A DNA stretch of 64,000 bases from Clostridiales bacterium (GCA_004556925.1 SFFI01000003.1:58228-122227); one strand, 5' to 3'; shown: positions 24,541-34,123, numbered from the stretch's first letter. Numbers and translations: made by a program. The notes: generated by a model not told the origin, from the letters alone.

Positions 24541-24644
24541 AGGCTTTCGCTAGACTTTGTCAAATATTTTTTCAATTTAACCTGATAGTACTCGTTTTTT
24601 CGCGTCTTTTCTCGAAATTACTCAAGTTTTCGTTTCACGAACAT

Positions 24645-26129
24645 TTAGTAATGTCTTTCTTCGTAGCGGCGGCGGATGCGGTCCTGCTTTTTCTTATGGT
24701 GGAGCTGGTAGGCTAAGATGAGAGTCAGGGTTAAGCAGACTGAGAAGCCTAAGAAAATCAGGAATAAGGGCAAACGACCAACCACGATTTCGTTCTCTGC
24801 CACAGTTTGCTGGTCTGCCAGGGGAGGCTCGGGAGGGATAACCGTAAAGGACGGCAGGGGCTCTGAGGGCAGAAGCGGGTTTTCTTGGGCAGCCGAGGCG
24901 GCTTTTGCCCCCAAGAGAGGATCCGCCATGGTAGGCCAGGGATAGGTGCCAGGTTCATAAGCTGCAGCCTCATCCTTACGCGGTGCCCCCATAGCCTTGG
25001 CCCCTTCTTCTAAAAGGGTATGCGACATAATGGCCGAGCCCACATAAGAATTCGGATATTCACCGGTATAGGCCGCATCAAAGATAACGGCAATGAGGTG
25101 CCGGCCATCATAGGTGGTGGCCGCGGTCGCCAGGCAGTCACCGGCGATATCTGTCATACCCGCCTTGATTCCGTCAAAAGAGGCCAGCCAGGGCGAACCC
25201 CAGCCCCCGTTGCTATACGTAACCAGAAAGTTGCCATTGACGATATTAGACCAGCCGGACATGGGGTGAAGATTTGTAGGCGGCAGGCTGTACAGCTTAT
25301 TGTTCACTAAACTTTGAAAGAGGGAGTGGCTCATGGCTCGGCGGATAATTTTGACCATATCTTCACAGGTCGTATGGTGGTCCACATAGCCAAAGCCACA
25401 GGGGTCAAGGAAGTTGGTGTTTTCACATCCCAGCTCCTGGGCTTTTTGGTTCATGAGAACAACAAAATCGTCAATGGTCTCCCCATAATTTTCGGCCAGG
25501 GCATTAGCCACCTCATTGGCTGACCGCATCATCATGGCGTAAAGGCAGGAAATGGTGGGACAAATTTCTCCTGGCATAAAGCCGGCGGTAGTGGACTCGG
25601 GGGCAGGCATGGCGCAGGCCAGGTCACTAAAATAAATTGGTTTGGCCGGATCGTAGTCCGGGTGCTCCAGGATAACCAGGGCGGTCATAATTTTGGTCAT
25701 GGAGGCGGGGTAGGCAATGGCATCAGTATTCTCCCCCAAGAGAATCTCTCCCGTGTCTCCGTCGGCCACAATGTAGGCCGCGCAGGCAATCTGGTCCAAG
25801 CTGGGCCAGGCCTCCACGGGTCGGGGGACGTCGCTCACCATTTCCGACCACTCTTGGTCAGAGAATTCCAGCCGCGTCGTCTCCTCACTGCGGCGGTCTT
25901 CCCCTTCCTCTTCCTCTTCCGGGTCCTCCCCTGCTAGGTCCTCGTCCAAGGGCAGGGCAGGCTCTTGGGGATCCGCCTCAGGTACCGCCGCCTCTCCTAT
26001 GGGCAGGGTTTCAGGAGGCGCTTCCTCAGCGCCAACCTGCCAGGATAAAGGGAAGGACGGGCTCCAGACCAGAGAAAGCAGGACCAGGCAGCTGACCAGG
26101 AGCGGGATTTTTGCTAAACGCTTAGTCAT
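24645..26129 (-). CDS. D-alanyl-D-alanine carboxypeptidase (PBP5/DacF-like), membrane anchored
   Basis: About 494 residues. A signal peptide (MTKRLAKIPLLVSCLVLLSLVW) is followed by a long acidic spacer and an S11 peptidase domain: ASMTK (SxxK), RSANEVANALAENYG (SxN), and DGIKAGMTDIAGDCLATAA (KTG is KAG here). A transmembrane helix LPLFLIFLGFSVCLTLTLILAY with basic tail HHKKKQDRIRRRYEERHY ends the protein. It trims the pentapeptide of peptidoglycan outside the membrane. The acidic 60-residue linker near residues 40-100 (EEEEEGEDRRSEE) is unusual. ATG 26129 with GGCGGG overlaps the end of the upstream gene by 8 nt. Confidence 0.9.
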   Translation of the reverse strand: MTKRLAKIPLLVSCLVLLSLVWSPSFPLSWQVGAEEAPPETLPIGEAAVPEADPQEPALPLDEDLAGEDPEEEEEGEDRRSEETTRLEFSDQEWSEMVSDVPRPVEAWPSLDQIACAAYIVADGDTGEILLGENTDAIAYPASMTKIMTALVILEHPDYDPAKPIYFSDLACAMPAPESTTAGFMPGEICPTISCLYAMMMRSANEVANALAENYGETIDDFVVLMNQKAQELGCENTNFLDPCGFGYVDHHTTCEDMVKIIRRAMSHSLFQSLVNNKLYSLPPTNLHPMSGWSNIVNGNFLVTYSNGGWGSPWLASFDGIKAGMTDIAGDCLATAATTYDGRHLIAVIFDAAYTGEYPNSYVGSAIMSHTLLEEGAKAMGAPRKDEAAAYEPGTYPWPTMADPLLGAKAASAAQENPLLPSEPLPSFTVIPPEPPLADQQTVAENEIVVGRLPLFLIFLGFSVCLTLTLILAYQLHHKKKQDRIRRRYEERHY

Positions 26130-27669
26130 GGTAACCCGCCTGTTGTTGCCGACTGTAGAGGGAAATAAGGTCAAAGACCTGGTCTGCAAGTCCTGCTTGA
26201 GACGATAGATTTTGGAAAACTTGCTCATTTCCTAGCTGGTCTGTCTCCCGCAAGAGATAGGAGGCCAAGGCCGGGGGAAAGTCTATGCCGCTTTCCTCAA
26301 CCAGAATCTCTGCCATTTGTGCCCGGCTCTTACCCTTGCTAAAGGCCCGGCCAAAAATCGCATCCGAGGCTAGTTCCCAAGACCAAAGAGGGTTATAGGA
26401 AGAGAGGACAACCTGCAAGTCTCTTTCTTTAGCCGACTTGTTATCCAGTTTGCAGGCGGCAAAGCCAGCAGCAGCACCTCCGTCTAGGAGGTAGTCTGAC
26501 CGGTCATAGAGCGACCGGCAGGATCGGTTGATCGCTTTGTCATTGTTAAAGATAGCCCGCAAGTGGCTCCGCCAAGACCTTTGATAGTCCTTGCCTAGGC
26601 TGAAGCGACCCGTTTCTTGCAAGTCTGCCAGGGACTTGGCCAGGAGTTCAGGGTTGCGACCTATTAATTCAAAAAGCAGGGCTTCAAAGGCCGGAGGCCA
26701 AATGGTATTGAGACTATCCACCGGTCCGGACTTAAATTTGCGCTTGAGGTTAAAGCTGCCAGACCGGAAGAAATCACTGAAGAGGCGGTTGGCATTTTCC
26801 GCAATGAGGCTATAACCCAGGGGCAGGCCCATGCTTTTGACATAGAGGGCCGCCAGGCTAAAATCCAGGTCATTAGAGGTCAAGGCTAAATCTACGGTAT
26901 TGCCAGCTTCTAGGAGTTCCTGGGCCAAAAGTTCAGACAGGCTAATCAGGATCAGGGACATTTGGCACAGCAGGGAGATGGGTGAACTTTCATCTGCGGC
27001 TAGGAGCCGGATACCCTGCTGGTCCAAGCGAGCACGTAAGTCGCAGCCTTGCCAGAGTTTACGGTAGGCGGCCTCTGCCTCTTCCAGATCCTCCGTCAAA
27101 TAAAAACCCAAGGCCTGGTCCTTGCTAAGATAGGACTCCAGTCTAGGCAGGTCCACTGGATCAAAGCGCCCATCCAGAAAATAAAGTGGATAGAGGGGGT
27201 CTGTGGCCCGATGGGCTGCCGCTAGGGCCAGAACCTGGTCTAGACGTGGGCCCGCTAGGCAATAATAGCTTTCGTCTTCCTGAGCCCAATAGTTGAAGAG
27301 CTCATGGGCCAGGACCTGACCGTAGTCTGCCCGGCTACCTGAAGGACCCTTATCCGCAAAAATCACCAGCTCATCCAGCTTATAGGGATTGAGGGCTTTA
27401 ACTTCAAAGGGCCGGCTGGCAAAATCCTCACCAAAAGCCCGGTCACAAATCTGCGCCAGGCTTGTAGGGTCTGGGTCCTCCACAAAGAGACTGAGACAAG
27501 CCGCCATTTGCTGGCTAAAGGTCAATCCTTGGAGGCTGGTCAGAAAGTCCTCGGGCAGGCTGGGAAAATCTGCTGGGACAAAGCTACCACCCTGGGGGCC
27601 ATAGGCGGCCAGGCTGGCTTCTTTGAAGGTCAAGTTTAAGTCAGGGTTACGCGTGGATATAAAGTGCAA
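26122..27669 (-). CDS. Threonine-synthase-like protein lacking the PLP lysine
   Basis: A 515-residue frame opening MHFISTRNPDLNLTFKEASLAAYGPQGGSFVPADFPSLP, the threonine synthase N-terminus (Y-x-S-T-R-x; G-L-A-x-D-G-G-L-F-V-P). In the middle LALTSNDLDFSLAALYVKSMGLPLGYSLIAENANRLFSDFFRSGSFNLKRKF matches the G-N-F-G-N...N-x-N-x-x-x-x-x-F-x-x-x-G region and PVDSLNTIWPPAFEALLFEL the later block. The PLP-lysine motif (F-H-G-P-T-x-A-F-K-D) reads IFADKGPSGSRADY and the phosphate loop S-G-D-T-G is AGPRLDQ, so catalysis by PLP is unlikely. Start is TTG with AAGGAG. Probably a repurposed or inactive homolog. Confidence 0.7.
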   Translation of the reverse strand: MHFISTRNPDLNLTFKEASLAAYGPQGGSFVPADFPSLPEDFLTSLQGLTFSQQMAACLSLFVEDPDPTSLAQICDRAFGEDFASRPFEVKALNPYKLDELVIFADKGPSGSRADYGQVLAHELFNYWAQEDESYYCLAGPRLDQVLALAAAHRATDPLYPLYFLDGRFDPVDLPRLESYLSKDQALGFYLTEDLEEAEAAYRKLWQGCDLRARLDQQGIRLLAADESSPISLLCQMSLILISLSELLAQELLEAGNTVDLALTSNDLDFSLAALYVKSMGLPLGYSLIAENANRLFSDFFRSGSFNLKRKFKSGPVDSLNTIWPPAFEALLFELIGRNPELLAKSLADLQETGRFSLGKDYQRSWRSHLRAIFNNDKAINRSCRSLYDRSDYLLDGGAAAGFAACKLDNKSAKERDLQVVLSSYNPLWSWELASDAIFGRAFSKGKSRAQMAEILVEESGIDFPPALASYLLRETDQLGNEQVFQNLSSQAGLADQVFDLISLYSRQQQAGYHD

Positions 27670-27736
27670 AGTCTTCTCTCCTTAAAGCAGGTTATGTCAA
27701 TGAACAAAGTGGCAGTTGAGGAGGCCAAAGCCAGGC

Positions 27737-28618
27737 TTATTCCGACTGGCTGGCTTCCTCTATAGGGGCTGAGGGGGCATTTGTTGCGCCAGCCTCTTGG
27801 CTAGGGACGGTTGCCTCACTAGCTAAGCCAGGGCCGGAAGGTCTGCTGTCCTCACTCGGCCGGGGTGGCCGACCGGAGGTCAGCCAGGCCTGGTAGTCTT
27901 CTAAAATTTTGCCAACCTCCGGGTAATCCACTGCCCGCTGGTGGAGTTCTTCCTCCAGCCAATCCAGCTTTTCGATCCGCTCAATTTCTAGGGCCTGGCC
28001 GGCTAAAATCTGGGGTCGCCAGTAGAAGAAAAAAACGAGGAGAATCAATATTCCCACCCCTACGGCCACCATAATAGTCTGGGCGGTTTTACGTTTCTCT
28101 TGCGGGCTCTCAAAAATCAGGGAGGGTTGCTTGTGGATGCTGTCACTGGTCTCCTGGTCCAGGGAAGGAGCCTTTTGCAGGATACTCTCCATGGCAATTT
28201 GCTTCTTCACCGGGGTCAAAGATCTCTCCCGCCGGTGAATCTTGGCATTTTCCCGACGGATGGCACTGGCTTCTCTTTGTGCTTCCCGCAGTTCCTGGTC
28301 TAGCTGTTGCTTTTCTTCGGCTTCCATCTCCAAAAGATGGGCCCTGCCTAGGTAGTCCTCTGCCTCCGCAAACTTGCCGGTAGCCCCCAGTAACACACCG
28401 TAGAGGTGGTTGGCCTGGGGGAAAAGCGGGTAATCTCGGCAAATTTGGGCTAGGGCGGTTAGCGCCTGGTCCTCCTGGCCTGAAACATAGAGGTTTAAGG
28501 CCGCATTATAAGACGCTGCTACCCGGTACAGCTCACCAGGGGGCGCAAAAAAGCTAAGGTCAGCCTCAGTGAGAGGCCGAAAATAATCGATGCGTAGTTT
28601 CCAGTTGAACAGGCTCAT
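27737..28618 (-). CDS. TPR-containing single-pass membrane protein
   Basis: 293 residues. Residues 30-100 form tetratricopeptide-like helical pairs (RVAASYNAALNLYVSGQEDQALTALAQICRDYP; ANHLYGVLLGATGKFAEAEDYLGRAH), followed by a charged coiled coil (QQLDQELREAQREASAIRREN). A transmembrane helix MVAVGVGILILLVFFFYW lies near residues 188-206, and an outer, Pro/Ser/Glu-rich low-complexity tail ends the protein. Topology suggests TPRs in the cytoplasm. Family not recognised. It is 23 nt downstream of folC. Confidence 0.6.
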   Translation of the reverse strand: MSLFNWKLRIDYFRPLTEADLSFFAPPGELYRVAASYNAALNLYVSGQEDQALTALAQICRDYPLFPQANHLYGVLLGATGKFAEAEDYLGRAHLLEMEAEEKQQLDQELREAQREASAIRRENAKIHRRERSLTPVKKQIAMESILQKAPSLDQETSDSIHKQPSLIFESPQEKRKTAQTIMVAVGVGILILLVFFFYWRPQILAGQALEIERIEKLDWLEEELHQRAVDYPEVGKILEDYQAWLTSGRPPRPSEDSRPSGPGLASEATVPSQEAGATNAPSAPIEEASQSE

Positions 28619-28641
28619 GTTGTCTTCGTGTACAGGCTGGC

Positions 28642-30096
28642 TTATTCACCGTCCAGGGCCTGGCCCCAGAGTTCACGCCGGAGGTAGGGGCGCAGATTGC
28701 CGATGAGGTAAAGGGAACCAAAAACGACCAAGCCTTTACCCTCTCGCTCGGCCTGGGCCAGGGCAGCCAGCAAGGTTTTTTCCATATCGGGACTATAGCA
28801 AATTTTTCCTGCCAAGTCTTGCTGAGCCAGTTTCTCTGGACTGTGCATGGGCTCTTCCAAATTCCAAACTTGGTCATCCTTCCAAGCCAAAATGCTCTGG
28901 AGTTCACGGGCCAAGGCATGGGCCTGCATGGTCCGAGGCACCGGGCACTCTGTGCAGTAAATGTTAGCAGGCGTCTGGTTATCACCATTAAGAACTAAAG
29001 AAAGCATCTTGGCGTGTTCCTTGTCTGCCAAGATGCCCACCAGGTAAATATGCCTGTCTTGGTTAAAGTAGGCGTGAATTTCCCGGGCCAGGGCAGCGCA
29101 GCCTTGGACATTGTGGGCCCCATCAATCATGACCAAGGGGTCTTGCCGCATGATTTCCAAACGGCCGGGCCAACGTGTTCGGGCCAAGCCCTCCGCTATC
29201 TGGTCGTCTGTAGCAAAGCTGCGGCAGGCCTCAATTGCGAGGCCGGCATTCATCTGCTGGTAGTCCCCGCGCAGCTTGATCTGCCAATGGCGGTTCGAAC
29301 CTGCCAGCCTAAAGCTTTGCCCCTGGTAGTCCACTTCATGGTCAGAAAATAGTTTACTGGACACCAGGGTCAGGGGCGCACCTAGGTCCTGGGCCTTTTG
29401 GCCTACCACTTCTAAGGCGGATCCCCCCTCCTGGGCGGTTTCTTGAATATCTCTAGGGTCGTAAAGAATAACTGGGCAACCCGGTTTGATAATCCCGGCC
29501 TTTTCCCCTGCTATCTCGCCCAGAGTGTTGCCCAGGCGGTCCATGTGGTCATAGCCTAAGGCCGTAATGACAGAAACCAAGGGTTTAGTCAGGACATTGG
29601 TAGAATCCAACCTTCCCCCCATGCCAACCTCAATCACAGCCATATCAACTTGCTCACGGGCATAATAGAGATAGGCCACAGCGGTCAACATCTCAAAGAC
29701 GGTCGGATGGTCAAAGCCTTCCGTCAACATCTGGTCAATTGACACCCGAATCTCACTTAAGAGGGCTGCAAAGTCCGCATCGCTGATCTCTGGGCTACGG
29801 AAATGGGCTTCAAAGTCTGCCAGGCCTTGCCGACCATCTATAATCCGTATGCGCTCGTTAAAACGTTCCAGGTAGGGGGAGGTAAACCAGCCGACCTTCT
29901 TATCCGCCACGGCAGCGACATGAGCACAATAGGCAGACACCGAACCCTTGCCGTTGGTCCCTGCAATATGGACACAAGGGTAGTTTTCCTGAGGATTGCC
30001 CAAGAGGTCTAAGAGTTTCGTAATGCGTTGTAGACCGGGACGGATACCAAAATCATTGGCTTGAAAAAGATAGTCTAAAGCTTCTGAAAAATTCAT
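28642..30096 (-). CDS. folC: Bifunctional folylpolyglutamate synthase/dihydrofolate synthase
   Basis: 484 residues, slightly longer than the usual 420-440. ATP loop VHIAGTNGKGSVSAYCAHV, then GWFTSPYLERFNERIRI, the MLTAVAYLYYAREQVDMAVIEVGMGGRLDSTNVL block, ITALGYDHMDRLGNTLGEIAGEKAGIIKPG and MIDGAHNVQGCAALA. All are FolC/Mur-ligase marks. It adds glutamate to dihydropteroate and folates in the cytoplasm. Confidence 0.96.
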   Translation of the reverse strand: MNFSEALDYLFQANDFGIRPGLQRITKLLDLLGNPQENYPCVHIAGTNGKGSVSAYCAHVAAVADKKVGWFTSPYLERFNERIRIIDGRQGLADFEAHFRSPEISDADFAALLSEIRVSIDQMLTEGFDHPTVFEMLTAVAYLYYAREQVDMAVIEVGMGGRLDSTNVLTKPLVSVITALGYDHMDRLGNTLGEIAGEKAGIIKPGCPVILYDPRDIQETAQEGGSALEVVGQKAQDLGAPLTLVSSKLFSDHEVDYQGQSFRLAGSNRHWQIKLRGDYQQMNAGLAIEACRSFATDDQIAEGLARTRWPGRLEIMRQDPLVMIDGAHNVQGCAALAREIHAYFNQDRHIYLVGILADKEHAKMLSLVLNGDNQTPANIYCTECPVPRTMQAHALARELQSILAWKDDQVWNLEEPMHSPEKLAQQDLAGKICYSPDMEKTLLAALAQAEREGKGLVVFGSLYLIGNLRPYLRRELWGQALDGE

Positions 30097-30241
30097 ATAC
30101 GGCTTAGCTCCAAACTGCTGATATTAGGGTCATAAAGTCTTGATCCTGGGGAGGGCGGCTTTAACAAGCACAAGCTAAAATCTACCCCATGGGGCGGCTT
30201 TAAGCTCAGGCAAGAGACTCTAGCCCCATATTGTAGCAGAT

Positions 30242-30736
30242 TTATTTTTCTTTCTTCCGGAATACGAGAAACTTGCCCACCAAGTAGTTGGCCAGAACCA
30301 CAAAGACCGCTCCAATCAGTTTGGCCCAGGGAACCCGGAAGATGGGGACCTTGTCTTGGAGGCCCAAAACATTATAGAAAAGGGCAAAAAAGCCATTGTC
30401 AAAAATCAGGGAAACCAGGATGCGGGAGCCAAAAAAACTCAGAAATTCTGGCCACAAGGCTCCTGTGGATTGGAAGACAAAACCACGGTTAATCCAAAAA
30501 GCAAAGATAATGGAGACCACAATCGCCAGGCTGTTGAAGACAATATTCTTGCCATTTTCATAGCCAAAGGCCTCGCCCAGTAGGGTGAGCACCACAAAGT
30601 TAACCAGGGTTGTCAGGACGCCGGCTATCAAATAGCGTATGATCTCCGACTGCAGCAGGCGGCCAATCAGGCCTTTCAGCTTGGCTCCGAGACCGTGCTT
30701 CTCCTGTGCGTCTCCCTGCGCATCCATCTGTGACAT
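30242..30736 (-). CDS. GtrA-like membrane protein
   Basis: 164 residues with four transmembrane helices. After a hydrophilic head (residues 1-35) it reads EIIRYLIAGVLTTLVNFVVLTLLGEAFGY, NSLAIVVSIIFAFWINRGFVFQ, FLSFFGSRILVSLIFDNGFFALFY, and KLIGAVFVVLANYLVGKFLVFRKKEK, the complete GtrA/DPMS family pattern. These proteins flip or assist polyprenyl-linked sugars in envelope glycosylation. It follows the cohesin-like gene by 15 nt, so may be in its transcription unit. Confidence 0.88.
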   Translation of the reverse strand: MSQMDAQGDAQEKHGLGAKLKGLIGRLLQSEIIRYLIAGVLTTLVNFVVLTLLGEAFGYENGKNIVFNSLAIVVSIIFAFWINRGFVFQSTGALWPEFLSFFGSRILVSLIFDNGFFALFYNVLGLQDKVPIFRVPWAKLIGAVFVVLANYLVGKFLVFRKKEK

Positions 30737-30751
30737 ACCTAGGCAGCCTCT

Positions 30752-31927
30752 CTAGCCGAGTAGGTTGCGCTTGAGTGTATAGACCAGAACCGCCAAGGAA
30801 GAAAGCCCCAGTAGGGAAACCAAGAGTACCTTCCAGCTATCGCCCGCATGAGCACCCAGGAAGGATGCCTGTTTGTTGGTTTGTGATTCACTGGCCTTAA
30901 GCTTGGCCAGGTCATAATACTTAAAACGCTGAGTATTCTCCTCATAGGTATAGAAGGCTGGAGCAGACTGTGATTTAAGGTAGTAAAGGGTAAGTTGCTT
31001 GCTTTCTGACTTGGCGACGGGAATGTTGACCCCCATCATTTGAGCAGTGTCTCCCTTGAAGCCGGCGGGGATTTCCTCCAAAGGCAGGCCATTTTCTGGC
31101 ACATAGAGCAGCTCACCGGTTACAGATTTCAATTCAGATTCTGGCTTAGCCGCTTCGGAAGGCTCCGTGCGCTTAGGTTCAGGCACACTTGGTTTGGACG
31201 GAGCTTCGGTGCTTTTGGGAGTCGTCTCCGCCTCATTCAGTTTTCCGATCCCGTAGCCTTCAGGGTTCTGGCCATCTAGCCCTTCAGCGGGCTGTAGCTG
31301 GTTCTCAGGATTGTAGGGTTCTGCAATGCCAGGGGCCGGCGTTTCTTCGGGCAGGTCACCCGGCGGCAAGGGTTCATTAGACTGGGGCTGGTCCACAAGG
31401 TCTGTGATCTTGAAGTCTAAGTTTTCACTGGTGGCATCTACTTTAGTCCCATCAGACAGCTGGACATAAGAGGGCTGCTGGGAGAAGTCAAACTTAAAGG
31501 AAGTTGGACCAATAGGGGCGTCTGCCTTGGCCGTAAATTCAAGCTCGGCAATGACGTCGCCCGGGGCAGCATAAGGGATACCCATGGCTAGCAGAGCGAT
31601 GATACCATTTTTGTCCTCCATCTCAAAAATATTGAGGGAGTCAGCCGGAGAGGCGACCTCACTGCCTAGGGTACCCAGAAAGCTGGAATTGCCCTTGACG
31701 AAGTTAAAGCTTTCCACCGGATACTTGACATAGACCTGAACCAGGTTAACTCCGGACGAAGCACTGGTTGCAAAAATCTGCACCCTAAAGCTTTGTCCTC
31801 TCTGGACCACATCCGGTGAACTCATACCCACGATCGCGGTCGCTAGGACCGGTTGGGATAAGAAAAGGCATATACACAAAAAGAGCAGGAGAAGTTTACT
31901 TCCCCGAAAGTATGGACTTTTACTCAT
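30752..31927 (-). CDS. Membrane-anchored cohesin-like surface protein
   Basis: 391 residues. Signal peptide KLLLLFLCICLFLSQPVLA (about 11-29); a beta-sandwich module in residues 31-175 resembling a cohesin (SSPDVVQRGQSFRVQIFATS; VYVKYPVESFNFVKGNSS; APGDVIAELEFTAKADAPIG); a Pro/Glu/Ser-rich spacer 176-260; a second small region; and a C-terminal transmembrane helix VLLVSLLGLSSLAVLVYTL with a basic end. So the module is held outside the cell. The gene immediately upstream on the same strand encodes a dockerin, which supports the cohesin reading. The fold call is by pattern, not by search. Confidence 0.65.
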   Translation of the reverse strand: MSKSPYFRGSKLLLLFLCICLFLSQPVLATAIVGMSSPDVVQRGQSFRVQIFATSASSGVNLVQVYVKYPVESFNFVKGNSSFLGTLGSEVASPADSLNIFEMEDKNGIIALLAMGIPYAAPGDVIAELEFTAKADAPIGPTSFKFDFSQQPSYVQLSDGTKVDATSENLDFKITDLVDQPQSNEPLPPGDLPEETPAPGIAEPYNPENQLQPAEGLDGQNPEGYGIGKLNEAETTPKSTEAPSKPSVPEPKRTEPSEAAKPESELKSVTGELLYVPENGLPLEEIPAGFKGDTAQMMGVNIPVAKSESKQLTLYYLKSQSAPAFYTYEENTQRFKYYDLAKLKASESQTNKQASFLGAHAGDSWKVLLVSLLGLSSLAVLVYTLKRNLLG

Positions 31928-32011
31928 GTCATCATCTCCAATCTATAGGTCTATAGGATTTTATGAGGGATTTTATGAGGAAAATCTCCTTGAGGGAGCC
32001 AAGGGCCCAAG

Positions 32012-34123
32012 CTATTCCACTAGGGTTTGGGCAATAAGCGCAGCCTGAACAACATGATTTTTCAGGGCCAAGAGGTCCAGCATATTGACCAAGCCATCCT
32101 GGTTAATATCCATCGCCAGGTCATAGGCCGTATCCACATTAATCTCACCGCGGATAACGCGCTCTCGCATGGCCTGAAAGTCTGTGAGATCGATATAACC
32201 GTCGCCGTTGGCATCCCCTAAAATAACCAGGGGAAACTGGTTAACCGCCTGGCCATTTTCTCTCAATTGAAGAAGAGAGCCTGTACCGGCTCTTTCTATC
32301 GCGTTTTGCCCGTCAGCAGCCAGTAACTCTATGTTATAACTGGGCGGTAAATTGCTGAACTGGCTTTTGAGATAACTAGCAGCATTACTGCCCTGCAAGG
32401 GATCAGCCCCGTAGAGATAACCCAGGGAGGAAATCTGATAACTGGAGGAGGATATCTTGGGCAAACCCTCCGTATCTATATTGGCCGTGACTGGACTTTG
32501 TTCCACATAGAGTCGGTAGTTACGACTGACTCCGTTGTTTGCAACTACCTGCAAAATAATTTCATTAGGACCGGGTCTTAACTGGTAAACCCCCATACCA
32601 GCTACTGTAGAATCAGGACTCCAGGCCAGGGCATCTACAGCCAGGCCACGGCTGGCCGCGGAGATTTCTAGCTTATATTCGTAGCGCTCAGGCCGAAAAT
32701 TGGGAATAACCTGGCCGTTGACCCGGATAGCCTTCAGCCAGTTGTTGGGGTTGCCTCCGCCAGTCGGTGAAGGGGTCAGTTCGGGCATATCCAGGAAAAC
32801 TGGGATGAGGAATTCCTTGGCTTCCTGCAGGGCCCCCATCTCAAGGTAGGCATTATAGACATTGATGGCCTCATACTCAGGCGCCAGGACATTGCCCATG
32901 TATTGGTGGGTAAAGGGGCGGGTATAGCGAGAAACCAGGTTCCACTTCTGCAGGTAGAGGGTGTGTTGGTCTACATTAATATAGTCTTTGCCAATAAAAA
33001 TGGCCCCACCCTTGATGGCCTTAGCCGGATCTGTCCAGGGGAAGAGCATTTCTGCATTTTTATAATCCGGATAGCCCGTAATACCATCGCGCGCCGTCAC
33101 CAGTCCCATATACAGGGGGTCTCCCCCACCCGTGGCACCAATGTTGTAGAAGTTATAAAAGCCGCGCACATCTTCGATGTAGTCGCCAGATACGGAGTGA
33201 GAGCCAGCAGGGCTCACCTCTTGAATAATGCGAGACAGTAGGTGGTAGGGTGAGACGCCAGACACTTGACCGGCTTCTTCTAGCAAGCTGGCGTAGTCCG
33301 TATCCAGGCTTTGGCTTTGGCCTGCTTGGTCCAAGTAGGAGATAGGCGAAGCCGCCATGAAGGTATTGTTAATGACAGATACCAAACCGTGCCGGTAGGA
33401 CAGGTCGGGATTATAGCGCTGGCTTTCAAATTGGAAAATCTGCACTTCATCTAAGAAATTGCGAGGGTCCATCTGGAAGGCAATCAGTTCGGCAGAAGCC
33501 CCCACCCAACCCTGTTCATATTCCCGCCAGGAATTGGTGTAGTAGTTAAAATCCGCATCCGCCTTGGACTTGTATTCGGGAGGAGAATTGGCAATGACCA
33601 GGTTGACCCCCGCCCGGTACTCCCCCTTCAGAGCACGGTCAAAGGTGTAGTTGGTGTGCAAGGGAGAAAAAGTCCACTGGGGATAGGCCGCGTGTAGCTC
33701 CATGAGGGGGCCAATATAGGATTCCGGGAAGCCTTTAGCGAGCAGGTCTTGCCGGAATTCTTCGTTGCCCAGGCCCGGCATGACGGGTGGGAGCTCCAAC
33801 TCATATTGGATCCGGATAAAAGCGGAAGAGACATAGCCATGCATATTGTTATACATGATCTCGTACCAGGTGCTATTGCCAGCGACATCCTCGCCAGGAA
33901 CCTCCCCTAAAACAGTGACTTCCACCCCTTTTTTGAGTTCCCTGAGGGGTTCGCGGGAAGTATCTGGATCGCGGCGCATATAGCTGGAAGGGTCTGCCGT
34001 CACAAATCCTGGTACGGGGTAGACAGGCTCTGCCTCCTGGTTTTCACGGAAAAACACCAGAACCTCCAGCAAGAGGAGGAGGATTAAAACTGCTCCGAGG
34101 AGGATCTTACCTCTATGCTTCAC
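32012..34123 (-). CDS. Glucosaminidase-type cell-wall hydrolase with C-terminal dockerin
   Basis: 703 residues. Membrane anchor or signal (ILLGAVLILLLLLEVLVFF, 6-24); SH3-like domain about 49-108 (MRRDPDTSREPLRELKKGVEVTVLGE...WYEIMYNNMHGYVSSAFIR); a LytG-like glucosaminidase region about 120-430 including LSRIIQEVSPAGSHS with a candidate catalytic Glu and FYNFYNIGATGGGDP; a cadherin-like beta sandwich near 480-560 (WLKAIRVNGQVIPNFRPERYEYKLEI); and a type I-like dockerin at 636-703 with two Ca-binding repeats, DANGDGYIDLTD and DINQDGLVNMLD. Start is GTG with GGAGAATTAGC. A cohesin-like membrane protein gene follows 84 nt downstream, suggesting docking of the hydrolase at the cell surface. Confidence 0.85.
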   Translation of the reverse strand: MKHRGKILLGAVLILLLLLEVLVFFRENQEAEPVYPVPGFVTADPSSYMRRDPDTSREPLRELKKGVEVTVLGEVPGEDVAGNSTWYEIMYNNMHGYVSSAFIRIQYELELPPVMPGLGNEEFRQDLLAKGFPESYIGPLMELHAAYPQWTFSPLHTNYTFDRALKGEYRAGVNLVIANSPPEYKSKADADFNYYTNSWREYEQGWVGASAELIAFQMDPRNFLDEVQIFQFESQRYNPDLSYRHGLVSVINNTFMAASPISYLDQAGQSQSLDTDYASLLEEAGQVSGVSPYHLLSRIIQEVSPAGSHSVSGDYIEDVRGFYNFYNIGATGGGDPLYMGLVTARDGITGYPDYKNAEMLFPWTDPAKAIKGGAIFIGKDYINVDQHTLYLQKWNLVSRYTRPFTHQYMGNVLAPEYEAINVYNAYLEMGALQEAKEFLIPVFLDMPELTPSPTGGGNPNNWLKAIRVNGQVIPNFRPERYEYKLEISAASRGLAVDALAWSPDSTVAGMGVYQLRPGPNEIILQVVANNGVSRNYRLYVEQSPVTANIDTEGLPKISSSSYQISSLGYLYGADPLQGSNAASYLKSQFSNLPPSYNIELLAADGQNAIERAGTGSLLQLRENGQAVNQFPLVILGDANGDGYIDLTDFQAMRERVIRGEINVDTAYDLAMDINQDGLVNMLDLLALKNHVVQAALIAQTLVE

